Positions 43,302 through 51,769 of a stretch of DNA of 64,000 nucleotides are shown piece by piece. The translations under genes and the position numbers were made by a program. The stretch lies in assembly GCF_963666015.1 (NCBI RefSeq), contig NZ_OY762555.1, forward strand, positions 3,162,001 through 3,226,000, read 5' to 3'. Source of the DNA: an uncultured Sphaerochaeta sp. GTDB taxonomy: Bacteria; Spirochaetota; Spirochaetia; Sphaerochaetales; Sphaerochaetaceae. The notes beneath the pieces are model-generated. The model did no database searches. It was not told where the DNA came from and was given only the letters and a program-made list of their open reading frames with translations. Position 1 is the first letter of the stretch, and each line of letters opens with the position of its first letter.

Positions 43302-44483
43302 TCAGCTGGATTTTACCCGCTTCTTGCTTAAAACATCAAAAACCACAGCAGCAAGAACAACGATACCCTTGACGGCTTTCTGCCAGTTAGCATCAATTCC
43401 AAGTATCGACATACCGTTGTTCAGGACACCCATGAAGATTGCCCCAATGATTGCTCCCCCAACGGTCCCTGTTCCACCGTACGCTGAAGCTCCTCCGATG
43501 AAACAAGCTCCGATTGCATCGAGTTCATAGTTTGTCCCCGCTGTCGGGGCTGCAGAGTTGAATCGTGCCACTCCAACCAGGGCCGCTACACCGGCGAGGA
43601 AGCCCATGTTCGCATATGCGAAGAAGAGTACCCTATTGGTATTAATTCCCGAGAGTTTTGCGGCCTTCTCATTGCCGCCCAATGCATAGAGATGTCTTCC
43701 TGGGACACTGCGAGAAGTGAAGTAGCTATATCCTAGTACGATTACTGCAAGCAGAATCAGTACAACAGGAATGCCTTTGTGCTGACCAAGCAAGCTTGCG
43801 ATCAGGAGGATAGCAGTTGAAAGGAAAATGATTCGTGCGATGGTAAATGCAAAAGGTTCAATCTGGTACCCCTTTTTCTTCTTGGTCTGTCGATTGAACA
43901 GTGTATATGCTATTACGATCAAGCAAATGATGACACCAATGATGAATGTGATGGTGAATACCTTTGCCTTGTCATCAGTGTTTGGCAGGAAGCTATTGAA
44001 ATAATTCAGATACTCTTCCGGGAAGGGGGAGATGGTCAAGCCGTTGAGGATAAGCAAGGCAACCCCTCTCCAGAGCAGCATCCCAGCCAAGGTGGTGATA
44101 AAAGGAGGGATCCGTACATAGGCAATCCAGAAACCTTGCCATGCCCCGATCGCAAGTCCCGTGAGTAGGCAGATGATGATGGATATGTATATATTCCAAC
44201 CTAGATTCACGATCAAGGTTCCGGCCAAAGCTCCAACCAAGGCAACGACAGAACCCACTGAAAGGTCAATGTTTCCACCGGTAAGGATACAGAGCAACAT
44301 ACCTGTTGCCAGAATAACTACGTAAGAGTTCTGGCTGATGAGGTTCGAGATGTTTGCTGGGACGAAAAGGGAACCTCTCCCACTGGCGCTGATCAAGCCA
44401 TTGAAGAGAATCATTGTTGCGATAAGGACTAAAAGCATGGAATTCTTCTTCATAGATTCCTTGATCCCGAGGCTATGTCTCAT
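43302..44483 (-). CDS. gguB: Multiple-sugar ABC transporter permease (GguB-like)
   Basis: A 393-residue permease of the ribose/xylose type with about ten hydrophobic segments; marks include TGGNIDLSVGSVVALVGALAG and LGGNEKAAKLSGIN. The long form of about 400 residues, with a polar insertion (FNRQTKKKKGYQIEPF), fits the GguB/MmsB branch rather than RbsC. ATG 44483 overlaps the gguA stop by 4 nt. It forms the channel for the sugars bound by ChvE. Confidence 0.88.
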   Translation of the reverse strand: MRHSLGIKESMKKNSMLLVLIATMILFNGLISASGRGSLFVPANISNLISQNSYVVILATGMLLCILTGGNIDLSVGSVVALVGALAGTLIVNLGWNIYISIIICLLTGLAIGAWQGFWIAYVRIPPFITTLAGMLLWRGVALLILNGLTISPFPEEYLNYFNSFLPNTDDKAKVFTITFIIGVIICLIVIAYTLFNRQTKKKKGYQIEPFAFTIARIIFLSTAILLIASLLGQHKGIPVVLILLAVIVLGYSYFTSRSVPGRHLYALGGNEKAAKLSGINTNRVLFFAYANMGFLAGVAALVGVARFNSAAPTAGTNYELDAIGACFIGGASAYGGTGTVGGAIIGAIFMGVLNNGMSILGIDANWQKAVKGIVVLAAVVFDVLSKKRVKSS

Positions 44484-46024
44484 GATGTTCTTGCTCCTTT
44501 CTGATTCTGGATAATACACGTCATAATTGCTTCCTGACTCGCTTCAGAGCCAAGCATCTCCCCTACAATTCTTCCTTCACTGAGTACATAGATTCGGTCA
44601 CAGATACCGAGGATCTCAGGCATTTCGGAAGAGATGACGAGGATGGACTTCCCTTCTTCAGCCAGTTGGTTGATGATAGTATAGATTTCATATTTTGCCC
44701 CTACATCAATTCCTCTTGTAGGCTCATCAAGCATGAGTATATCTGGTTCGGTAAAAATCCATTTGCCCAGCAATACCTTCTGTTGATTGCCCCCAGAAAG
44801 GTTGTTGACCTCTTCAAATACCGAAGAACATTTCGTCCCAATTTTTGCCACCATATTCTTGGATACCTGAATTTCCAAGTCTGGATCTATGATCTGGTGG
44901 TTGCTGATCGATTGCAGGTTCGCAAGGGTGGTGTTCTCCATGATGGGTTTGGAGAGAATAAGACCATTGGTCTTGCGGTCTTCGGTCACATAGGCAATCT
45001 TGTTCTCTATTGCCTGTTGTACGGTGTTCAGATGAATTTCCTTCCCATTGACGCGGATGGTTCCGCTTATGTCCTGCCCATAGCTCTTTCCAAACAGGCT
45101 CATGGCAAACTCTGTTCTGCCTGCACCCATCAGGCCACTGATTCCTACCACTTCTCCTCTGTGGAGTTTGATATTGATATCGTCACAGATCTTTCTCCCT
45201 GGGTTAAGCGGGTTGTAGACATTCCAATGCTCTACCTCAAGACTGACCTCTCCGATTGTTGTGTTCCGTTTTGGGAATCGGTCCTCAATACTTCGACCGA
45301 CCATTGCCTTGATGATCTCATTCTCATCGAATGCTTTCTCATACTTGTCCATGGTGGTGATGACCTGACCATCACGGATGACGGTAATCCTATCGGCAAC
45401 ATAGGAGACCTCGTTGAGTTTGTGTGAGATGAGGATACTGGTCATTCCCCTCTCTTTGAATTGCAGTAAGAGATCAAGTAATTTCTTTGCATCAGAATCG
45501 TTGAGCGAAGCGGTTGGCTCATCAAGAATCAGTACTTTGACGTTCTTTGCGAGTGCCTTGGCGATCTCAACCAACTGTTGCTTGCCAACACCGATATCCT
45601 TGATCGCAATCTTGGAAGATTCCTCGAGTCCGACCATGGAGAGCAGCTCATCCGCCCTGTTGTACGTTTTATCCCAATCAATGCGAAAGTAGGATCCTCT
45701 CTCATTCCCCAAAAACATGTTCTCACCTATGGTAAGATAGGGTACGAGGGCAAGCTCCTGATGGATGATGGCAATCCCTTTCTGCTCACTCTCCCTGATG
45801 GTATGAAAATGGCAGGATTCACCGTGAATGAGGATTTCTCCCTCAAAAGAGCCAGAAGGGTACACCCCACTGAGAATGTTCATCAGTGTAGATTTACCGG
45901 CTCCATTTTCTCCTACAATTGCATGAATTTCACCTTGTCTGACATCAAGGTTGACGTCATCCAAGGCCTTTACCCCGGGAAAAAGCTTGGTGATGTGTTT
46001 CATTTCTAAGAGTAGGGTATCCAA
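44480..46024 (-). CDS. gguA: Multiple-sugar ABC transporter ATP-binding protein (GguA-like)
   Basis: A 514-residue ATPase with two ABC domains. The first has Walker A GENGAGKST; the second has the degenerate SGLMGAGRTEFAMS, normal for sugar ATPases, with LSGGNQQKVLLGKW as signature and DEPTRGIDVGAK as Walker B region. Start: TTG 46024, 6 nt after SD GGAGG. A GC-rich hairpin lies between it and chvE. Confidence 0.9.
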   Translation of the reverse strand: MDTLLLEMKHITKLFPGVKALDDVNLDVRQGEIHAIVGENGAGKSTLMNILSGVYPSGSFEGEILIHGESCHFHTIRESEQKGIAIIHQELALVPYLTIGENMFLGNERGSYFRIDWDKTYNRADELLSMVGLEESSKIAIKDIGVGKQQLVEIAKALAKNVKVLILDEPTASLNDSDAKKLLDLLLQFKERGMTSILISHKLNEVSYVADRITVIRDGQVITTMDKYEKAFDENEIIKAMVGRSIEDRFPKRNTTIGEVSLEVEHWNVYNPLNPGRKICDDINIKLHRGEVVGISGLMGAGRTEFAMSLFGKSYGQDISGTIRVNGKEIHLNTVQQAIENKIAYVTEDRKTNGLILSKPIMENTTLANLQSISNHQIIDPDLEIQVSKNMVAKIGTKCSSVFEEVNNLSGGNQQKVLLGKWIFTEPDILMLDEPTRGIDVGAKYEIYTIINQLAEEGKSILVISSEMPEILGICDRIYVLSEGRIVGEMLGSEASQEAIMTCIIQNQKGARTS

Positions 46025-46040
46025 AATTATCCTCCAAGAA

Positions 46041-46064
46041 GGCGGGCAGCAGCTGTTGCCCGCC
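46041..46064 (-). repeat. GC-rich hairpin between chvE and gguA
   Basis: Stem GGCGGGCA (46041-46048) with TGCCCGCC (46057-46064); the middle is also nearly palindromic. No U tract. The outer sequence is the same as in the hairpin at 5323-5340, in the equivalent operon position. Confidence 0.65.
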
Positions 46065-46078
46065 TCTTTCAGAAAAGG

Positions 46079-47158
46079 TCAGACCTGAATGTCGGCTTCG
46101 GTGTAGTATCCGCTGTCGATCAACAGTTCCTTGTAGTTGTCCACCGTTGCAAACACAGGTTCACAGAGGTAGGACGGGATGACGCCAGTACCATTGTCGT
46201 AGGTGGTGGTGTCATTCACATCGACTTCCTCACCCTTTACGATGGCATTGACCATTTCCACAACCTTGCTTGCCAAGGTGCGGGTGTCCTTGAAAATTGA
46301 CATTGCCTGTAAGCCCTGCAACATGTTTTTGACTGCTGGTTTATCACAATCCTGACCAGTAATAATCGGGAAGTTCTCCTTGGTATAGCCTGCAGCTACC
46401 AAGGCATTGGTGATTCCGTTCGCTACTGAGTCATTGGAGGAATAGACTGCATCGAGGCGTTTCCCGTTCGGGCCGTATCCGTTTGCAGTGATAAGATTCT
46501 CCATGCGCTTCTGGGCTTCCTCGGTTGACCAGTTCAATGTTGCCACCTGAGCCTTGCTGGTCTGTCCGGAAGGAACGACAAGCTTGCCGCTCTTGATGTA
46601 TGGCTCCAGGATTGACATGGCACCACCAAAGAAGAAATTGATGTTGTTGTCATCAGGGGAACCGGTGAACAGCTCAATGTAGTAGGGGCCTTTTGTGCTG
46701 TCCAGCTTGAGAGCATCTCGAATGAACTCTCCCTGGATTGTCCCAACCTTGAAGTTGTCAAAGGTTGCATAATAGGTGACTGCATCGCTGTTCATAATCA
46801 AACGGTCATAGGCGATGACTTCAATGTCATTTTCCTTTGCCTGTTTGAGTACCTCAGTGAGAGCTGAGCCGTCAATGGAGGCGATAACGAGTACATCACA
46901 TCCAGTGACAATCATATTCTCGAGTTGTGCTACCTGTGTTGGGATATCATTATCCCCTGCATACTGCAGATCTACCTGGTAGCCTGCGGCTTCGAGTTGC
47001 TGCTTCATGTTGGCACCATCCTGGTTCCAGCGTTGAAGGCTCTGGGTGGGCATTGAGACACCAATTTTGGCGGCTCCGCTTTGTTCTTTTGTTCCGGCGG
47101 CGAAGAGAGATGTTGCAACCAGCAACACAATCATGAGCACACTGATACACTTTTTCAT
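46079..47158 (-). CDS. chvE: ChvE-type multiple-sugar-binding protein
   Basis: A 359-residue exported sugar-binding protein. The signal peptide (MKKCISVLMIVLLVATSLFA) has no lipobox after the hydrophobic core. The mature sequence closely follows ChvE: MPTQSLQRWNQDGANM, then LQYAGDNDIPTQVAQLENMI and VLVIASIDGSALTEVLKQA. ChvE binds several aldoses (arabinose, glucose, galactose, xylose), so a broad monosaccharide uptake role is inferred. ATG 47158 follows SD AAAGGAG. First gene of the operon chvE-gguA-gguB-lacI. Confidence 0.9.
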   Translation of the reverse strand: MKKCISVLMIVLLVATSLFAAGTKEQSGAAKIGVSMPTQSLQRWNQDGANMKQQLEAAGYQVDLQYAGDNDIPTQVAQLENMIVTGCDVLVIASIDGSALTEVLKQAKENDIEVIAYDRLIMNSDAVTYYATFDNFKVGTIQGEFIRDALKLDSTKGPYYIELFTGSPDDNNINFFFGGAMSILEPYIKSGKLVVPSGQTSKAQVATLNWSTEEAQKRMENLITANGYGPNGKRLDAVYSSNDSVANGITNALVAAGYTKENFPIITGQDCDKPAVKNMLQGLQAMSIFKDTRTLASKVVEMVNAIVKGEEVDVNDTTTYDNGTGVIPSYLCEPVFATVDNYKELLIDSGYYTEADIQV

Positions 47159-47264
47159 ATACAACTCCTTTATCTGGATTTCTCCAGTGATATGCATAAG
47201 CTGTGGAGGGTATACGTAGTACTAGAGCAGGCGTAATCAAGCAAAATATATAATTTCCTGCGTA

Positions 47265-47276
47265 GTGCCCGGGCAC
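47265..47276. promoter_or_regulatory. LacI-family operator of the chvE operon
   Basis: Perfect palindrome GTGCCCGGGCAC with the central CG typical of LacI-family sites. It lies about 5 nt downstream of the predicted start site, where a bound repressor would block the polymerase. The repressor is probably the lacI-like gene at the end of the operon. Confidence 0.65.
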
Positions 47277-47287
47277 GTTCACGTATC

Positions 47288-47315
47288 ATGATAATACCTT
47301 TTTGGTATTTGTAAA
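47288..47315 (-). promoter_or_regulatory. chvE operon promoter
   Basis: On the minus strand TTTACA (47310-47315), 16 nt, TATCAT (47288-47293), each one base from consensus. The spacer is almost filled by an inverted repeat AATACC/GGTATT (47293-47309), a possible second regulator site. Confidence 0.6.
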
Positions 47316-47366
47316 GAGAAAGATATTCTGTGAACAAAGTTTTTTAAAACATTTGGATTTACTGTT

Positions 47367-48728
47367 CTAGATTATGCGCTTGGTTTTCCACTTCCCCCGG
47401 GCAAAACGGGTGATGAAACAGATGCTTCTGAAAATCCAGTCAATGTACATGCCAAACCATACCCCGTAGATGCCCCAACCGAAGAGTATTGCCAGAAGGT
47501 AGCTCATGCCAACCCTGCTTGCCCACATACTCACCATCGACACAACCATGGTAAACTTGACATCTCCTGCGGCACGTAGGAAATTAGGCAGGGAGAAGGC
47601 TGTTGGCCAGAGAATGGAGCTGAAGATCATAGCTGAGCGAATAACGTTTGAGGCAAGTTCGGTCGCCTCAGCTGAGAGATTGAAGATCAGAACGATTTGG
47701 GGAGCGAAGATGAAGACAGGGATTGCCACGATGATCATCGCGATATATGCAGAAAAGAGCAGCCTCTTCCCGTAGAAGACTGCCTGGTCTGGACGCTTGG
47801 CGCCGACTGCCTGTCCGATAACGGTAATCGAGGCTAACCCAATTGCCCCACCAGGAATATTGACGAAGGATGCTACCGAGTTAGCAATGGCATTGGCTGC
47901 AATGGATGCTGTACCGAAGGCAGCAATGAATCCTTGCACCAGCAGTTTTCCAATCTGGAAAACGGAACCCTCAATCCCATTGGGGATACCAATATGCAGG
48001 ATTCGTTTGATCATATCCCAGCGAAGGGACCAGTGGCGATAGTTTCTCACTGAGATCTGATTGGTTGGATTTGTCAGTAACGCCAGAATGATTGCACTGC
48101 CTATGATACGACTGAGCAGTGTTCCTAGGCCCGCCCCTATTACACCCAGATGTAAGGCAAAGATGAAGTAGGCATTTCCTGCGACATTGACCAGATTCAT
48201 GACCAGACTCACCCACAGTGAGATCTTGCTGTTCCCCATTGACCTGAATAAGGCTGCTGATGCGTTATAGGTGGCGAGAAAGGGTAGTGAGAGAAGGATA
48301 TATATGAAGTAGGTTGCACCACCTTCAAGAACCGATGTTTCAATGGACCCAAAAATAAAGCTGATAATATGTCTCCTGAACGGCATGCATAGTATGAGCA
48401 GAGTGATTGAGACAAGTAGAGAGAGTAATATCAGTTGCTTGGCTGCTGCATTCGCAGATGCATTATCCTTATTCCCCAAATATTGGCTTGCTACTACTGC
48501 TCCACCGGTGGCAAAGGCTGCAAAAAGCTGGACGATCAGAATGGTGATTGAATCCACCAAACTGATAGCACTAACAGCACTTTCTCCGGCGGAGGCTATC
48601 ATGACTGTGTCGGCCATTCCGATGGAGACCATGAGCACTTGCTCGATGATAAGAGGAATAATAAGAGTATACAGGAAACGGCGGGAGAACATTGGCTCCA
48701 ACGCCGTATCCTGAATGGTGGGTTTCAC
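47367..48728 (-). CDS. MATE-family efflux transporter
   Basis: A 453-residue MATE antiporter with 12 hydrophobic segments; the first half opens with PLIIEQVLMVSIGMADTVMIASAG and the second with IGIPNGIEGSVFQIGKLLVQ. I prefer GTG 48728 (SD AGAGGT 7 nt before) to the GTG eight codons upstream. It follows the TrpXYZ-like ATPase gene by about 50 nt on the same strand, so it may be the last gene of that operon. Substrate unknown. Confidence 0.88.
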   Translation of the reverse strand: MKPTIQDTALEPMFSRRFLYTLIIPLIIEQVLMVSIGMADTVMIASAGESAVSAISLVDSITILIVQLFAAFATGGAVVASQYLGNKDNASANAAAKQLILLSLLVSITLLILCMPFRRHIISFIFGSIETSVLEGGATYFIYILLSLPFLATYNASAALFRSMGNSKISLWVSLVMNLVNVAGNAYFIFALHLGVIGAGLGTLLSRIIGSAIILALLTNPTNQISVRNYRHWSLRWDMIKRILHIGIPNGIEGSVFQIGKLLVQGFIAAFGTASIAANAIANSVASFVNIPGGAIGLASITVIGQAVGAKRPDQAVFYGKRLLFSAYIAMIIVAIPVFIFAPQIVLIFNLSAEATELASNVIRSAMIFSSILWPTAFSLPNFLRAAGDVKFTMVVSMVSMWASRVGMSYLLAILFGWGIYGVWFGMYIDWIFRSICFITRFARGKWKTKRII

Positions 48729-48778
48729 TATACTACCTCTTGCCCTTTGCACATGGACAGGGCAACGCTGACAACCTG

Positions 48779-49567
48779 TTAATCGGTAAGCAGTCCTTCA
48801 TCATTGTCAAAGTTCTTCTTGCGTAGGTTTTTGAACCTGCGTACCAACTCTTCTACTGTCAAGCTTGACTTTTGCTCACCTGAGACATCCAGGATGATCG
48901 AGCCTTCATCCATCATGATCAGACGGTTACCGAAGTCAATGGCAAACTGCATATTATGAGTAACCATCAGAGCGGTAAGTTCATACTCCTTGATGTATCG
49001 CTCAGTAAGATCCATGACAATCTGTGCATTCCTTGGGTCAAGGGCAGCAGTATGCTCATCAAGTAAGAGCATCTTTGGTTTGCTCATAACCGTCATCAGC
49101 AAGGTAAGTGCCTGTCTCTGTCCTCCACTGAGCAGGCCAACGTTGTCCTTGAGCCTGTTCTCCAGACCGATGGGCTTGAGTAGCTCTCTGAATACTTGCC
49201 TCTTCTCATTGTTCAGGCTTATACGCAGGCCTTTCATTCCCTTTGTCATAGCTGTGATCATGTTGTCCTCAATGGACATATTTGCAGCAGTTCCCTTGGT
49301 TGGATCCTGGAAAATTCGACCGATGGTCATTGCCCTGCGATACTCGGGGCTGCTGGTGATATCGACTTCATCAAAAATTATCTTTCCATTGGTGACGGGG
49401 TAGGTACCGCTGATGAGATTGAAAAGTGTGGATTTGCCACTGCCGTTTGAGCCAATGACGCAGATGACATCCCCTTTATTTACATGGAGGTTGATGTTTT
49501 CCAAGGCTGTTTTTTCATTGACAGTACCGGGATAGAAGACTTTCGTGATATTACTCAGATCAAGCAT
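48779..49567 (-). CDS. ABC transporter ATP-binding protein (TrpZ-like)
   Basis: A 262-residue single-domain ABC ATPase: Walker A GSNGSGKST, Q-loop FQDPTKGTAANMSIEDN, signature LSGGQRQAL, Walker B MLLLDEHTAALDP (with H after the catalytic E) and switch histidine VTHNM. The DEHTAALDP form is typical of the ATPase that goes with PF04392-type binding proteins. ATG 49567 is used, with SD AAGGAGG 9 nt before; it overlaps the permease end by 8 nt. Confidence 0.88.
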   Translation of the reverse strand: MLDLSNITKVFYPGTVNEKTALENINLHVNKGDVICVIGSNGSGKSTLFNLISGTYPVTNGKIIFDEVDITSSPEYRRAMTIGRIFQDPTKGTAANMSIEDNMITAMTKGMKGLRISLNNEKRQVFRELLKPIGLENRLKDNVGLLSGGQRQALTLLMTVMSKPKMLLLDEHTAALDPRNAQIVMDLTERYIKEYELTALMVTHNMQFAIDFGNRLIMMDEGSIILDVSGEQKSSLTVEELVRRFKNLRKKNFDNDEGLLTD

Positions 49568-50513
49568 TGGTTGCATCCTCCTTGTCGCTCATGGTTTTTG
49601 CCTGGGAGCGTGCGATGGCTTTCTTTTTAGCCCCAGCAGAGCTCGCAGCACTGCGGGTTTGTGCAATAAACAAGCTGACGATGACCAATATACCTGTGAG
49701 CAGTTTAAAATCGTTTGGGGTGATGTTGACCAAGTACCCGTATTTTCTGCCAAAGAACATCAGGGCCTTATAAATAATGGCTCCAAAGATGGCTCGTAGT
49801 GTAAGCAGTGATATTCGATTGGTAGAGAAGAGGAACTCGCCCAGCATGATAGCTGCCAGTCCCTGGACGACCATGCCGATTCCCAGGTTTGCATCAGCAA
49901 AGCCCTGGTACTGGGCGAGCAGTCCACCAGAGAGAGCAATCAAGCCATTGGAGAGTCCAAGTCCAATCAACTTCAATACCTCGGGGTTGATGCCTTGGCT
50001 GATTACCATTTGCTCGTTTCCACCCATTGCTCCAAGAGAAACACCAAGGTCGGTACGGAAGAAGATATCAATGAGCACTTTTACAAAGAGTACCACCAGC
50101 AGGGTTCCCACTAGGCTAGCCCATTCAGGGGGAAGGAACTGGAATGCTTCGGGGAGTTTTGAGTACAAGGTCTCCACGCGAAGCAAGGGGATGTTGGCCT
50201 TGTTCCCCAGAATCCTCAAGTTGATTGAGTAGAGCATGGTCATGGTAAGAATACCTGCAAGCAAGCCAGGAATTTTCAATTTATTGTGGATGGCGGCAGT
50301 AACCATACCAGCAAGCACTCCTGCGAAGAATGAAAGCAACAGTGCAACAAAGATGGGAAGGCCGGCTACAATGGCCATGGTTGCAACTGCTGCACCGGTA
50401 GCGACCGATCCATCGCAGGTAAGATCGGCAATATCGAGAATCCGATATGAGATTAAGATTCCAATGACCATAAGTGAAAAGATCAGGCCATCTACAAAAA
50501 TTCCTTCAAGCAT
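49560..50513 (-). CDS. ABC transporter permease (TrpY-like)
   Basis: A 317-residue branched-chain-type permease with about nine hydrophobic segments; ILDIADLTCDGSVATGAAVA and TNRISLLTLRAIFGAIIYKALMFFGRKYG are characteristic of partners of PF04392 binding proteins. Its C-terminal tail is basic. An intrinsic terminator-like hairpin lies before it, so it is expressed by read-through from the binding-protein gene. Confidence 0.88.
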   Translation of the reverse strand: MLEGIFVDGLIFSLMVIGILISYRILDIADLTCDGSVATGAAVATMAIVAGLPIFVALLLSFFAGVLAGMVTAAIHNKLKIPGLLAGILTMTMLYSINLRILGNKANIPLLRVETLYSKLPEAFQFLPPEWASLVGTLLVVLFVKVLIDIFFRTDLGVSLGAMGGNEQMVISQGINPEVLKLIGLGLSNGLIALSGGLLAQYQGFADANLGIGMVVQGLAAIMLGEFLFSTNRISLLTLRAIFGAIIYKALMFFGRKYGYLVNITPNDFKLLTGILVIVSLFIAQTRSAASSAGAKKKAIARSQAKTMSDKEDATNA

Positions 50514-50531
50514 GTAATACCCCTTACACAG

Positions 50532-50565
50532 AAAAAACCCGCCGGCTCAATACAGTTCCGGCGGG
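50532..50565 (-). terminator. Intrinsic terminator/attenuator between binding-protein and permease genes
   Basis: On the minus strand an 8-bp stem CCCGCCGG/CCGGCGGG, 12-nt loop, then six T residues. It follows the stop of the binding-protein gene (50582) by 16 nt and should stop most transcripts, leaving less permease and ATPase. Confidence 0.75.
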
Positions 50566-50581
50566 ATTGCAATCGACCCAG

Positions 50582-51583
50582 TTACTGGGTGATTTTCACA
50601 CCATCCTTGATGAGTACTGCCGCTGCATCCTGCAGATCCTGCGGGATAGTATACCCAAGCTCGTCGGCTGCATCAAGATTAAACCACAACTGGAATTTTG
50701 TCGGGTCGGTGATGTAGACGGTCCCGATATCTCCGGCTTTGGTTCCCTTGAGGATTTGCTCAACAATCTTACCGGTTTCAACGCCGATGTTGTAGTAATC
50801 GAAGCCGAGGCTGACTAAAACATTCAAACCTTCAATTCCACTGGCATCTGAACTGAAGAGGGCTTTTCCTGCCTTCTTGGCAACATCATCAACAGAAGCA
50901 ATTGCACTGATTACGGTGTTGTCTGTTGCAATGTAGAGTGCATCAACACGATCAATGATAGACTGGGTAGCCATCTTGACCTCACTGGAGTTTGAGATAG
51001 CAGCGGAAACAAATCCTACGCCATATTTCTCACATGCTGCTTTTGCCATCTCCATGAGCAGGACACCATTGGCTTCGCCGGATGCATAAACATTGCCGAT
51101 GGTCTTTGCTCCAGTGATATCGATCAGGAGTTTGATCTGTTCTTCGACGGGGTTCTTGTCAGATACTCCAGCAATGTTTGCTGCCACAAGACCAGCTTCA
51201 CTTGAGTCGGTGACAGCACTGAATACTACAGGAACACCTGAGTTTTCGCCAAACACCTGGGCAAGAGCCTGAGCAGCAGGAGTAGCAATACCGACAGCCA
51301 CATCCACCTTGTCACTCTTGAACTTCTGAGCGATGGAGGAAGCAGTTGAAATATCACCGTTTGCATTCTGATGATCATAGGACACCAGAAGATCAGTCGT
51401 TGCCAGGTGATCCATCATACCCTGTTCAGCTGCATCAAGTGCAGCATGGGTGACCAATTTGGAAATACCGATCTTATACGGTTGTGGGCCGGTTTGTTCT
51501 GCCTGACCAGCACTGAAGAGTGGAAGTGCAACACAGAGTAGTAAAGAGAGAGCGATGAGCATCGGACGCTGTAGTTTTTTCAT
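50582..51583 (-). CDS. ABC transporter substrate-binding protein (TrpX-like), proximal copy
   Basis: A 333-residue exported binding protein of the PF04392 group, members of which bind tryptophan or tyrosine. Signal peptide about 1-24 (MKKLQRPMLIALSLLLCVALPLFSAG, no clear lipobox). The mature part has KIGISKLVTHAALDAAEQGMMD, GIATPAAQALAQVF, and SAAISNSSEVKMATQSIIDRVDALYIATDNTVISAI. ATG 51583 lies 7 nt after SD GGAGG; the ATG two codons before is too close to it. It has its own promoter. The gene upstream is a clear paralogue. Confidence 0.88.
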   Translation of the reverse strand: MKKLQRPMLIALSLLLCVALPLFSAGQAEQTGPQPYKIGISKLVTHAALDAAEQGMMDHLATTDLLVSYDHQNANGDISTASSIAQKFKSDKVDVAVGIATPAAQALAQVFGENSGVPVVFSAVTDSSEAGLVAANIAGVSDKNPVEEQIKLLIDITGAKTIGNVYASGEANGVLLMEMAKAACEKYGVGFVSAAISNSSEVKMATQSIIDRVDALYIATDNTVISAIASVDDVAKKAGKALFSSDASGIEGLNVLVSLGFDYYNIGVETGKIVEQILKGTKAGDIGTVYITDPTKFQLWFNLDAADELGYTIPQDLQDAAAVLIKDGVKITQ

Positions 51584-51622
51584 AATCATTCCTCCAAGCG
51601 GATAATCCTTTTCGTTTGCAAA

Positions 51623-51651
51623 ACTATAGCTGGAATTTCTGGATTTGTAAA
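51623..51651 (-). promoter_or_regulatory. Promoter of the proximal TrpX-like gene
   Basis: On the minus strand TTTACA (51646-51651), 17 nt, TATAGT (51623-51628). The -35 box is in a palindrome GGATTT/AAATCC (51641-51654), a possible operator. An AT-rich stretch with an inverted repeat lies upstream. Confidence 0.65.
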
Positions 51652-51715
51652 TCCGAATATACAAAATAATGAATAATAATTCATATAATATACAAGTGTT
51701 ATCTAGATTTGCTCA

Positions 51716-51748
51716 TAAAAAGGAACCTGCCCCCGAAGAGGCAGGTTC
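51716..51748 (-). terminator. Intrinsic terminator after the distal TrpX-like gene
   Basis: On the minus strand a 9-bp stem GAACCTGCC/GGCAGGTTC with an 8-nt loop, followed by CTTTTTATG. It ends the upstream paralogue transcript, so the two copies are mostly separate units. Confidence 0.8.
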
Positions 51749-51769
51749 ACACTACAAGGAGAATCTACG

